Shown here: piece by piece, positions 11,651 to 22,431 of the stretch
How positions within the stretch are numbered: position 1 is the stretch's first letter
How the letters are laid out: the number at the start of each line of letters is the position of its first letter
Assembly: GCF_052857255.1 (NCBI RefSeq)
Contig: NC_135502.1
Span: 189,979,257-190,043,256, forward strand
DNA: 64,000 bases
Origin: Amblyomma americanum
Taxonomy: Eukaryota; Arthropoda; Arachnida; Ixodida; Ixodidae
Direction of reading: 5' to 3'
The notes under the pieces: generated by a model
Told to the model about the DNA's origin: nothing
What the model saw: only the letters and a program-made list of their open reading frames with translations
The model's database searches: none
Made by a program: the position numbers and the translations under genes

Positions 11651-12146
11651 ACCAAACTGAAGCACAGTTTGGGCCATGTGAGCAACTCATTTCAGCTCTA
11701 CAAAATACTGGCTGCACACACATTATTCATGCATAAACAGGTCAAATTATAGAAAATGCGATGTATTCACAGCAACATCTTATGCAGATGCACCAATATC
11801 TTCAGCATCTCTGCCTTAACATGGCCAGCGTCAGACTCTGGCATGGCAGTGCAAAGCTGGAGTATGACATATATTGAAAAGTAGCTTTGTTCCACGTTTT
11901 ATTGCATTATTTCACAAAAGCTCCATGAGTGGCCAGGATAGATTGCCCGCGTCAAGGTCATCCTGGTCTTCCGGCCACTGTCCCGGTCCCTGGCGCCACA
12001 CAAAGAGCTTGAAATATGGGAGTTGACGCGGGCCTCACCTGCATCAGGCACCCTCCGCTCCACAGCACCTGTAATCAGACAGTTTAATTACAAACTGCAA
12101 AACATGATTGTGCAAAACATGAATTCTCAGCTATGAGGTAAACCTT
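11651..12146. other. Noncoding DNA shared with copy B
   Basis: No gene or element recognised. It matches about 41,661-42,127 and ends at the Penelope insertion site. Confidence 0.5.
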
Positions 12147-12352
12147 CTGAAACAGATGCTTGGGCGAGTTGGTGCGACATAGTCCTGAAAAACAGCAGGA
12201 ACTTGAACACGGACAGGAGGAAGACAACAGACGGGCGCTGACTTACAACTGAAACTTTATTGCTGGGAGCAGGGAAATAAATAGGTGCTACCGAACAACA
12301 AAAAGCGCAACACTCACAATTCATTCACATCACCGAGGAACTCATTGCTATG

Positions 12353-14706
12353 TCACTTGCGTGTGGTTAAAAAGACAAGTTCTTTGCATGAAATTGCCAA
12401 TGAGGGGATGTTGACACATGTATCTGCTGATCTGGTGATTTTTTCGGCTTCGATGATTTCACGGGTTAGCTGATTCGTGTGCGTACTTACCACCTTGGTT
12501 TTCTTGAAGTTGGGACGGCAATTCTTCTTTTCGCAATCTCTACAATGAATGGCCAAATGCCCTTTCACTGTGTTATACACGTTGTTGTTGTGTTCTCTGA
12601 GGCGTTCGTTAAGGCATCTGCCTGTCTGGCCAATATATTGTTTGCCGCATGTTAGCGGAATGGCATACACAACACCTTCTTGGCAAGGTACGAAACGGTT
12701 CTCGTGATTATTGGTACATTCTTTCTCGACGTAGGGTGAATTAACTTTTTTACAAATCTTAACTAGCTTACCGGAAGCCGAGAAGACGACTCTAACATTT
12801 CCACGCTTGCCAATCTTTTTCAGCCTGTGTGCGCAACGGTGAATGTAGGGAACCACGGTAGTCTTTTCTTGTTCCTTGTTAACGGGATTAGCCGGTTTTT
12901 TTTTCTAACAACCTTCGAAGGATGGATTCCGGTATAGCGACAAGCAGTTGTTTGGGATACCCAGCCCTCAGTAGACGTTGGGTTTGGTGGTCGAAACTGT
13001 TTTGTATTGAATGAAAGCAAGATTTACTTAGAGCACTGGTGAATCAAGACATAGCTATGGCACGCTTTACCAGTTTTGTGTGACAGGAAGTGTAAGGAAG
13101 CAATGGCTTATTACTGCGCGGTTCGTACGACCAGCAACTGTGGTTCTGCTCAAAAGTGAGTTTTAGGTCAAGAAATCTGATGGCCTGATTTTGAGGCTCT
13201 TCACTAGTCAATTTTAGTGGAAAACCACACTGTTCAAAAATACCTTGGGTTGGTGAGAATACGGCATTAAAATCAAGGAAGTCGGTATCTAACAAGACTA
13301 GAAAATCGTCAGCATAACGGAAACATTGCAGCTCTTTGGACCCTCTTAACTCTTCTTTGAAAATTCTGTCCTTTTTTGCTAGGTATAGGTCACTGAGCAT
13401 AGGCGCTCTACAAGAACCAATGCAAACGCCTTGATTTTGTAAGAAAATCTCGTCATTCCAGGTGGTGAAAGTAGATTCTAAATACAATTCTAGTAGCTCT
13501 AAAAACCCTCTTATGGAGAGGCCTGCTTCATTTTGCAATGCAACGATGCCGTGCTTATCAATACATTCCTTGATACATGAAAGGTGTTCGTCATGCGGCA
13601 GTGAGTAATAGAGGTCTTTTACATCAAAAGAGCAGGCTAAAAGTCCTTTGTTTTTATGCTATTCCAAAAATTGGATTACGTCCTGCGAATGTTTCACCTG
13701 ATACGGGTCGTCTAAGGACAAAGAATTTAAAATCTTCTTAATAAATACTGCAACAGATTTTTGGCATGTACCGATCTCAGAAACTATTACACGAAATGGG
13801 ACATCAGGCTTGTGGGTTTTCGCACTGAAGAACAGCTGTAAACGGAGTCCTTTCGTTCTTTATATTGATTTTGTTAATGCTTCCAGGTTAAGGCGTTTAC
13901 AAACTTTCTTGGCATTCGATTTCGCCTTGGCCAAAGAAATCTTCCGAGCACTGAAGGAGGAAAGAATAACTTCGTCACATTTGGATAGGTAAAGTTGAGA
14001 CGGAAGCAGAAGGAAACCCCCTTCCTTGTCCGCGGGAAGTAAACACAGTGAACGTTCCTTCAAGTATGACACAGTTCTTCTGACTGGGATCGCGTTCACC
14101 GTGGCGTTGCACAGCAGCAATGCGTCCACTCCTTCGGACACGCTCCTATCGGATTCGGCTACGGGTGCCAACCTGGAGACTTGCCTCACCATGATCAAAA
14201 GTTCATGTGGCGATTTCTTGGGTTCCGTGGCGTACTTCGGCCCTTAGGAAAGAACACGGCGCACATCCTTGGGGAGTGATACGTTGCCGGCGGTGTGGAT
14301 GATGTTGTCCATCTTTGGTTCTCGCGCTCTGAAGCACGAAGCTGAAGGAGGGTCTGTTGCCAGAGAAAGTCGGCAGTAGAATTCGCCAGGTCGGTGAATT
14401 CTTTCAACTTCTTCTGCCTATGTGGTAGGGCCCAGGAGTTGTGCACTTTGAGGAAAAGCCAATGCCTGTAGAACCGAGCTTGTCTATTCCATTCCGATTT
14501 CATGATTTTGCAAATTCTTGAGCCATGACTTTGTGAGGGCTGGAAACCTCCGAACAACTGTGAGACTTGTGTTGGAAAGCGCTTTTCTCTAACGAGAAAG
14601 GCCAGGGTGCGGGCATGGCACACGGCGATGGCGATGTAGGTGACAAGAATACACGGATGGACGGACAAACAATTGAAAGGGCTCGATGTACTAGAAATGA
14701 AAGACT
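12353..14706 (-). pseudogene. Penelope-like polyprotein, longer copy, frameshifted
   Basis: Read on the minus strand, the N-terminal region (about 14,700-14,200) resembles that of the intact Penelope protein at 46.8 kb, including a KSEWNRQARFYRHW-like stretch. A middle region (14,198-13,860) contains DKEGGFLLLP. The RT palm (13,538-13,044) has GVCIGSCRAPMLSDLYL and the catalytic FRYADDFLVLL near 13,310. The GIY-YIG endonuclease (12,856-12,353) has VVYAIPLTCGKQYIGQTGRC. At least three frame changes break it, so no full protein can form. It matches the canonical endonuclease-bearing Penelope layout. Confidence 0.8.
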
Positions 14707-14911
14707 TTGAAACAGATGCTTGGCCGAGTTGGTACGACATATTCCTGAAAAACAGCGCAAACTTGAACACGGACAGAAGGAAAACAGACGGGCGCTGACT
14801 TACAACTGAAATTATATTGCTGGGAGCAGGAAATAAATAGGTGCTACCAAACAACAAAAAGAAGCACAACACTCACAATTCATTCACATCACCGAGATAG
14901 CCATCGCTATG

Positions 14912-15912
14912 TCACTTGCGTGTAGATAAAAAGTCAAGTTCTTTGCATGAAATTATCAATGAGGGGCTGCTGACACATGTATCTGCTGATCTGGCGATAT
15001 TTTCGGCTTCGATGATTTCACGGGTTAGCTGATTCGAGCGCTTACTTATCACCTTGGTGTTCTTGAAGTTGGGACGGCAATTCTTCTTTTCACAATCTCT
15101 ACAATGAATGGCCAAATGCCCTTTCATGGTGTTATACACGTTGTTGTTGTGTTCTCTGAGACGTTCGTTAAGGCATCTGCCTGTCTGGCCAATATATTGT
15201 TTTCCGCATGTTAGCGGAATGGCATACACAACACCTTCTTGGCAAGGTACGAAACGGTTCTCGTGATTATTGGTACATTCTTTCTCGACGTAGGGTGAAT
15301 TAACTTTTTTACAAATCTTAACTAGCTTACCGGAAGCCGAGAAGACGACTCTAACATTTCCACGCTTGCCAATCTTTTTCAGCCTGTGTTCGAAACGGTG
15401 AATGTAGGGAACCACGGTAGTCTTTTCTTTTTCCTTGTTAACGGGATTAGCCGGTTTTTTTTTTCTAACAACCTTCGAAGGATGGATTCCGATATAGCGA
15501 CAAGCAGTTGTTTGGGATACCCAGCCCTCAATAGACGTTGGGTTTGGTGGTCGAAACTGTTCTGTATTGAATGAAAGCAAGATTTACTTAGAGCACTGGT
15601 GAAGCAAGACATAGCTATAGCACGCTTTACCAGTTTTGTGTGACAGGAAGTGTAAGGAAGCAATAGCTTATTACTGCGCGGTTCGTACGACCAGCAACTG
15701 TGGTTCTGCTCAAAAGTGAGTTTTAGGTAAAGAAATGTGATGGCCAGATTTTGAGGCTCTTCACTCGTCAATTTCAGTGGAAAACAACACTGTTCAAAAA
15801 TACCTTGGGTTTGTGAGAATGCGGCATTGAAATCATGGACGTCGGTATCTAACAAGACTAGAAAATCGTCAACATAACGGAAACATTGCAGCACCTTGGA
15901 CCTCCTTAACGG
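14912..15912 (-). pseudogene. Penelope-like polyprotein, truncated upstream copy
   Basis: Minus-strand frames 15,894-15,379 and 15,580-14,912 cover the RT catalytic motif onward (LQCFRYVDDFLVLL near 15,880) to an intact GIY-YIG endonuclease. The two frames overlap, so one frameshift lies near 15,440-15,580. The endonuclease text is nearly identical to the neighbouring copy, indicating amplification from one source. The 5' two-thirds of the gene is missing; the copy breaks off at 15,912 into inverted terminal sequence. Confidence 0.8.
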
Positions 15913-16092
15913 TTCTTAACTGTTCCTCGGTGATGTGAATGAATTGTGAGTGTTGTGCTTCTTTTTGTTGCTTGGTAGCACCTATTTATTTCCCTGCTCC
16001 CAGCAATAAAATTTCAGTTGTAAGTAAACGCAAGTCTGTTGTCTTCCTTCTGTCCGTGTTTAAGTTCGCGCTGTTTTTAAGGAACAAACCTT

Positions 16093-17543
16093 GTAATTAC
16101 GTAGAGAAGACTGCAGAAAAAACACATTAAGTGTATTTGCATTAACCACAAAAGTAGGCACGAATTTTGTTGCAAATCTGTAAACGCGTTGAAGCTGCAG
16201 AAACCAAATTGAAGAGCACGTAGTTGTTAGCGCCTTACAAAATGGACTGGCTTCTCTCAGAAAGCAAAAGAAAAGGAAAAAAAGTACAGCATGCTCTATT
16301 CAAAATTACGGCAAAAAAAAATTCTACCCTGAAAACTTGAAAGCATTGTTCCATTCGAATGTGCACTACATTTTTTCGTTAAGTAAACCGAATAAAACAC
16401 ATTTGACCAGCTATTTGTTGTTTACCAATTATTGGCACATCTTTGTAAACATGACAATATATTTCAGCAAATGCTGATTAAAAAATTAGCAGAAATGAGT
16501 AAATAAAATTAGCTGCTCGCAAACGGGTACTTTTATGTTATAACCTGTGTATCATACCTTTTATTTCGAACAAGAATATTCAGCAAGAGTCGCATATCAT
16601 CTATATTATATGTATCTTCTATACTAATCATGTGAAAGGATGTAATTCCAGTTTCCTGTAATGTCATCACTTTACCTAGAGAAAACTACTGTTAGCCTGT
16701 ATGAAGAAGTAATGCAAAATAATCCACAAAAAATTCATCCCACTGAAAACAGCCTTTGTAAGATAAAAATAGCCACAAATAAAAATACAGGTAGAACTGC
16801 TGCTCACTAATTACACTGTTGAAATCAGTACTAACCAATTTTTTAGCACATATTCCACATGCTACATTACACTGCAACTTGAAGATGGTGACCATGGGAT
16901 CTTTTCATTGTAAACATCACAAATATGGATCAAGAGGAGGAAAAACTTTAAATTTAAATTCGATATTTTCTGTATTCAATGTATTTTTTTCCATCTGACA
17001 GGCATCAACATACCAAAGAGTCCCGTGAACTTTTTACGGTTAACAAAAAAAGAACAATGTCCTTAATGGGTCTACTTTTGTACGCCAGTTTAATGCAGGA
17101 TTATACACTACACAAATTACTAATAAAAAATGAGGCTTATCATTTTGCTAATCTAGATTCTCCAGCGGATGCTGATCATGCATCCACAAGATTATTCACC
17201 CATACGGCATCTTGGAACTAGACAATGTTATAAGTACTTTGCTATCAGCAGTTTCAACAGAACCAATGCCATACTGTGGCAGTGCACAGGCGATCAGTGA
17301 GCTTAGAACATTTTCTCTGATTCATGAGTAGTTAGCAGTCCATTCGTACATTGTCAGGATTCCAAGGTATAACTAAATACAGAAAGGGGTACCCAGGACA
17401 TCGACATTAGGCAAGCAAGTGACGAATGCCGCTGCACAATTTGTCTGGTGTCAGCATCGCATAGCACAGAAAGTTTCTACCAGGTAGTGTAACACTGACA
17501 GGGTTCTCATTGATAATGTGGTCTACCACAGATTTCCTCAATC
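16093..17543. other. AT-rich noncoding DNA shared with copy B
   Basis: No gene recognised; stops are dense in all frames. It matches about 42,135-43,579 in copy B. Confidence 0.5.
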
Positions 17544-17545
17544 TA

Positions 17546-19651
17546 CCGTATTTACTCGAATGTAACGCGAGTTTTTTATCGAAAGTAGAAAGGATATGTC
17601 TCCCCCTCGCGTTACCATCGAATACTAGGTTTAAAAAACGCTATGAAGAGCACCAAACACACGCTAATAAATAAATTTCATGTGTCAAACGTGTGCGTTG
17701 ATAGTACTGAACATTCAAAATCACGCCGGTCAATCAGTACGCGAACCACAGTTCCCAACTACTAGGACAAAGCAGCAACTTAATCGCAAACGCAAAAAAA
17801 CCACGCCAGTGAGAACAAGCCAACAAGTGTCGACACCAGCTATAGTCACTGGCGCGTTGAGAGGGCCCCACCTCTTGACGAATTCTCGCAGCCTGTAGCG
17901 AGGTTGTGTGGCCTCCGTGACTGCAAATTAATACAGCCATCTCGGAGGCACCGAGCGCTGGCAATCGTTGCCAAAATGCCAGCAAAGAAGCGAGCGATCC
18001 CACAGCCGTCTGTCTTTTAATCTTAAAAACGTGGCCACGTCAATAACACGCAGCAGGGCATGGAGCAGCGCGCTTTGTTCGCTCGCTCTCGTGTGTGGTG
18101 CCAGGGCGTGTAGTTGTGCGTTCCCTGCTTAGAGTCACAGGCCTATCCACATCAAACGGTCGAGTGGTAGTCAAGCGGAATAGCGTGCTCACGCGCTCAG
18201 TATACAGCTGGCTTCAAGCGCAACGATATTCTGCTTGCTGAGAAAGTGGAAAATTCAGCGGCTGCAAGACGTCTGGACGTCAACGAATCGACGATCAGGA
18301 GATGGAGGAAACATCGCGAGGAATTGTTTGACTGCAACAGCCTGCGAAAAGGCTTTCGGGAACCAAGAAAGGCTGCTTCCCGGAGCTGGAGCGTCGCCTT
18401 GCAGAGTTCATTAGCGAGCAACATTCCCGGCTTCTTAGAGAAAGCATTGAAATTCTTCAGTGCAAAGCACAGGAGCTTGCTCGGGACACGGGTTTGACCC
18501 GAAATCAGTTTAAGGCATCGCGAGGCTGCGTGCAGACGTTTATGCGAAGGGCCGGGTTCTCCCTTCGGCGCACGACTTCTAACAGCGAGAAGCTGCCCGG
18601 GGACATCGAATCAAAACTTCGAGAGTTTCAGCGCTACGTCATCGATCTTCGTTGCTCTACTAACAGCTCACATGGACATATCGGCAATGCCGACCAGACA
18701 CCCGTGTATCTGGACATGCCTATGTCCTGAACAGTGCACAAGTCTGGTGAGCATGAAGTTCGCCTTAGAAGCACAGGCAACGAAACAAATCTGATTACCG
18801 TTATGCTGGCATGTTTAGCTGACGGCCGCAAGCCCCATCCATTCATCATTTTTCGCTGGAAGATGATTCCGAAGGGAACCTTCCCGTAAGACGTTATCTT
18901 GCGCAGTCACGAAAAAGGTTTGATAGACTCGAATCTTGTCATAGATTGGATTTAAAGCGTGTGGGACCGAAGGCCAGGCGCAATGCTGCATCTGGAAACA
19001 TTATTGGTTCTGGACTCTTTCCGAAGTAACCTGACACCCGCAGTCAAACAAAAGCTACAGCGTGATCGAACGCATCTCGTTGTTATACCGGGTGGTATGA
19101 CCTCCATTCTCCAGCCTCTGGACGTTTGCATGAACAAGCCCTTTAAGGATCGCTTGCGACAATTACACTGGGAGTGGATTGAAAGCGGATCAATAACAAC
19201 ACCTGCAGGTAAGCTGAAATGACCAAGCGCGTCTGCCGTTGCCAAATGGGTTTCAGCAGCCTGGTACGGGCTGCCTCATGATTTGTTCTACCGCGCATTT
19301 AAGAAATGCTCAATTTCAAATGCTCTAGACGGAAGCGAGGACGACCTGCTGCGCGAGGAGGCAAGTGACAAAGAAGAGTCAAGCTGTGATGATGACAGTG
19401 ACGGCTACAACTGCCGTGAGGATGAGGTTGTATAGGAATGCCTGTTTGGCTTGTACTTCAATAAAGTTTTCTTTGACCCTCAGAACTGTGCGATGTTGGT
19501 TCCTCGCGTCACATTTGAGTTCTTTCGGTTTTTCTGTCGCACGCCCGAAGTCTACCCTCACGTTACAATAGTATTTTTTTGTCCCCTTCTCACACCGAAA
19601 ATTTGACCCTCGCGTTGCAATCGTGGTCGCATTACATTCGAGTAAATGCAG
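17546..19651 (+). mobile_element. pogo-like (Tc1/mariner superfamily) DNA transposon, decayed
   Basis: Bounded by imperfect terminal inverted repeats: the left end reads CCGTATTTACTCGAATGTAA, and the right end is its near reverse complement (ATTACATTCGAGTAAATGCAG, 19,631-19,651). TA dinucleotides flank it at 17,544-17,545 and 19,652-19,653, the expected superfamily target duplication. A transposase remnant fills 18,230-19,435. Copy B keeps only the first ~610 bases before a breakpoint at 44,191. Confidence 0.8.
18230..19435 (+). pseudogene. pogo-like transposase remnant
   Basis: An N-terminal helix-turn-helix region (AAARRLDVNESTIRRWRKHREEL, 18,258-18,325) is followed by one frameshift near 18,365. 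The remainder lies in a single frame to about 19,435, broken by stops near 18,728, 18,888, 18,952 and 19,220. Catalytic blocks are recognisable: NADQTPVYLDMP (first Asp), LLVLDSFRSNL (second Asp) and GGMTSILQPLDVCMNK (third acidic position, Asp, as usual for pogo). An acidic tail (SCDDDSDGYNCREDE) ends it, as in many pogo transposases. Family members cut and paste at TA sites. This copy is inactive. Confidence 0.8.
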
Positions 19652-19653
19652 TA

Positions 19654-21040
19654 AAACGCTGTTCGCCCAATGGTTTACTCCTAATAAGGTTCAGTGTTGT
19701 CGTCACGCTAAGAGGAACCTTTCTTTTTAACACGACATCTGACAGGCTTACCTCGACCAGAAAAGGAAGGAGCAAACAACTGAAACGTTATAAAAAACTT
19801 TCAAGGCCAATAAAAAGAGGTAGCTGTACCAATGCAGGCCCTGAACCCAAAACTGGCCCAGCTAGAAGAGGGCTGGGCAAGTGCTAGACAATATTAGCTA
19901 ACAACTCTCAGTGTCAAATTCTTGTGTGCGACTCTCTCAACTGCTGTTTGCATTTTGCAGGTTTTTTGCCAATTTAGTTTTCTGGCCTCTAATTTAAGGG
20001 CGTCCATTTGGAATCGAAGGCGGCCTAGATGCGAGTAACGGTCGACATTAAAGAGCCCAAATTTAAGCTAATGGGTCGCAAAAAGGGGGTTGAGAAAGTG
20101 GAAATCAAGTATGTGCATTATGTAGTGGAAGTGCCATTGAGCATGCTTGTCACAAGTCCTCAAGAGCAAGCTGGTAACTTGCAAGACATTTTCGAAACTT
20201 CGCGCTCTTGTGCCGCAACCCACGTCACCAGGCGTTCGCCCGAGATTGCGCGCATTGCATTGGCTAGCGCAAATGACGTCATGATGCAGAGTGCTATTAT
20301 TGGTTCGCGAGCAATACAGAAAAAAAGGACGGGTGCTTGCCCTGCCCCGAAGGTGACTGCAGCGTCTCCCACATTGTATTCCCTTCTCTGTCTGTAGCTG
20401 TAGCGGCTGGTGTACGTGTTGACAAGTAAAAAAATGGAGGCAGGTTTTAATTGCCAATATATCTGCTTTACATTAGGTATACTAAAAAATTTTGCGGGAG
20501 GCTGATAGGCAATTCAATATCTACCAGTTTAATCAGCTTTTCTTACCCTCATTTGGCCCCCCTCTCATTGCCTTTTTAAGGCTTGAACCAGAATGCCATA
20601 ATTTGTGGCTTAGTTTTGTTCGCATAATAATTTCCTGATAACTAAAAAAGCTTGTAAATTCAACAGATCATTAAGATATGATAATTAAAATTTAGTGTTT
20701 TACAGCAATTCTCAAGAAAACCAGACTAAAGAATAAAATCCAGTAATAATCAAATTAAAGAGTCCTTTTATTGAACTGCAAGTTTTAATGCACTGCCAGT
20801 ATGGAGGCCACGAAGTGAACACTGGTCCTATATAGGGCCTGACACAACCGAGTACATACCAACAATAGGCCGATAGTTTCTGATGTCTGGTACAGGCAAG
20901 GGGTATGTGTTCAGTTCCATCGTGCTAGCTTTTTAATCGTGCCGCGGCCGCGCTGCCGCAATCACAAGCCATCAATTTTCCTCGCGTTCATGATTCTTTG
21001 CACAGTGTATTTGAAACCTTTCCAATGTGTTTTAGCGTTG
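19654..21040. other. Unassigned noncoding DNA
   Basis: No gene supported. An open frame of 122 codons at 20,029-20,397 has no motif and its strand is uncertain. AT-rich sequence follows to about 20,900. Confidence 0.4.
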
Positions 21041-21044
21041 CCTA

Positions 21045-21503
21045 TGCATTATGGTTTAAGATCTGCCAGGGGCCGGGTTCTCGATTGGACTTCGGCTTGC
21101 GTGGCACTCCGGAACCATCCCCGCGAGATTCCAGCCTCTGCATGATCACCTGGTCGCTTCGAATCATCCTTCCCTTCCTCTATGTTCGGAATGTGGCTAT
21201 TAGCAACTTCATCTTCGCATTCTACTCGAACAGGTTTTATTGGTTTGTGAGTAGGAAGTTGTGTGTGATGTGCGTGTGTCCTATACAAAGAAGGCATATA
21301 ATCACTACCTTAATACGTTCCTCGGGGGTGCAGGACTTCCGTTAACTTATAAGTGTTTTTACATTGTGTGGCTTGTTATTTGATTCGTTGTTCTACGCGA
21401 ACTGCCATTTCTGTGTTATCATCTAATGTATTAGGTTAATGCAATCTTTTAACACAATCCTTACTTCCTTGATTTGCTTGTCACGAGCTTGAGCAGCTTA
21501 GCT
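21045..21503 (-). mobile_element. 3' fragment of the same I-group LINE family
   Basis: On the minus strand it matches the 3' region of LINE copies A and B (around 9430-9760). The shared text starts with the CAGCTCAAGCTCGTGACA stretch (about 21,503-21,484), runs through the HPR/HP-like spacer near 21,340, and reaches THAHHTQ followed by the CEDE...H region near 21,240. It is a 5'-truncated insertion, the usual LINE fate. Confidence 0.7.
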
Positions 21504-21529
21504 TGAGCATCGATTATATGTACAGTTGA

Positions 21530-21787
21530 TGTTTAGGGCGAAGAATCCGTACAATGAGGTCTTTCAGACGAGTACTCTTTCGCGAAGATGTCTCTGACCG
21601 CAGCGTCGCACATCGATGAAGCGTGCACGATGAAGTAACCGCTGAACACAATCGAAATACAAGCGCACACGCGCGTGCCGTACAGCACAAAAAGAGGAAC
21701 GCGCGCCGTGACAAGCACGCACAGCACCAGGCAACAACTGCGACAAGCGTGGTAAACAGCGGCTTCGTCTTCGACTCTTGGCACGTG
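21530..21787 (-). CDS. Possible terminal exon of an unrecognised membrane protein
   Basis: On the minus strand a pyrimidine-rich tract followed by AG (about 21,806-21,788) precedes a GC-rich open stretch of ~83 codons ending in TAA near 21,535. The predicted peptide has a long hydrophobic run (CCLVLCVLVTARVPLFVLYG, then CISIVFSGYFIV) consistent with one or two membrane segments, and a short charged tail. It stands out in base composition from AT-rich neighbours. I recognise no family, and other frames on this strand are also open, so it may be chance. No partner exon was identified. Confidence 0.2.
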
Positions 21788-21806
21788 ACCTAAAGAGCGA
21801 AGGGAA

Positions 21807-22431
21807 AAATTACAAAATGTAATGAAACACTTTCGCGTCTTTTGCCCTCTTTTCCTTTTTTCCTCTAACTGCGGGAACGTCACTGAACATATATCCCAGC
21901 AGTATTCCACGGTGACGTCACCCGCGTGCGGGGCGACAGCCTTCAGTGCTTGCAACGCGAAGGTTTCTTGCATTCTTTTTGCGCGCGCCCTTCTGCCCAT
22001 GTGGCACATGTTTATCCACGCTTTAGGCGCGTCCACAGCTCTTTAGCTGTCAGAGACAACGAGCGCGAAAAGACTTTTCTTGTCTCACCTCTTCCTCCTC
22101 TTCCTTGCAGTATGCGTTTGAAACTTTTCTGGTAGCCAGTTATTACGCAGTATGGGTTAATACGCAGACGTTGCCGTAAATCGGTTCTCTCATTTACTGG
22201 CGCATACGAAAGGCACTGCGAAATAACTATAAATATATTTCCGTTCCTGTACTTCTAAATCATTGAGGGAACCTGCTAAAAAAGCGATGTAATTTTTAGA
22301 TAATTAGTGATTAAACGTGACATACAATAAGAGTTCGTAATACTGATATGAAATTTAAACTTTATTTTTTGATTATGGCAACATGTTTCAGGAGATTCCG
22401 AAGAAAGCAATAAACCCGCTGTGTCCCAAAG
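21807..22431. other. Noncoding DNA, nothing recognised
   Basis: Open frames are short and lack motifs. No repeat partner was seen inside the window. Confidence 0.4.

Larger units (their letters stand above)
12147..16085 (-). mobile_element. Compound Penelope-like insertion: two tandem copies plus an inverted tip
   Basis: A 3.9 kb insertion absent from copy B, flanked by AAACCTT (12,140-12,146 and 16,086-16,092). Two minus-strand copies lie head to tail: a longer one at 12,147-14,706 and a 5'-truncated one at 14,707-15,912. A ~173-base plus-strand terminal fragment (15,913-16,085) closes the right end in inverted orientation. The terminal motif AATAAANTTTCAGTTGTAAG occurs at about 12,258 (minus), 14,817 (minus, degenerate) and 16,003 (plus). 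The upstream copy's terminal repeat precedes the downstream copy's coding region, as expected where a partial tandem supplies the promoter. Confidence 0.85.
641..18150 (+). repeat. Copy A of a ~10 kb duplicated block
   Basis: From about 641 this sequence aligns collinearly, in the same orientation, with 34,109-44,191. After discounting three insertions found only here (1386-1607, 6138-9364 and 12,147-16,085, each with one target-duplication copy) about 10.08 kb remains, against about 10.08 kb in copy B. The shared stretch covers a degenerate LINE, unknown DNA, a minisatellite, AT-rich DNA and the first ~600 bases of a pogo element. Hand comparison of one 60-base stretch (10,681-10,740) gave three differences; another (18,061-18,120) gave one. 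Shared non-LINE flanks rule out two independent LINE insertions. Confidence 0.85.

Noticed and set aside
11039..11752. 237-codon and 80-92-codon frames rich in Gly/Pro
   Set aside because: They come from the 48-bp minisatellite, whose period keeps frames open on both strands.
20029..20397. 122-codon frame as a host gene
   Set aside because: No motif, no splice context, and overlapping open frames on the other strand.
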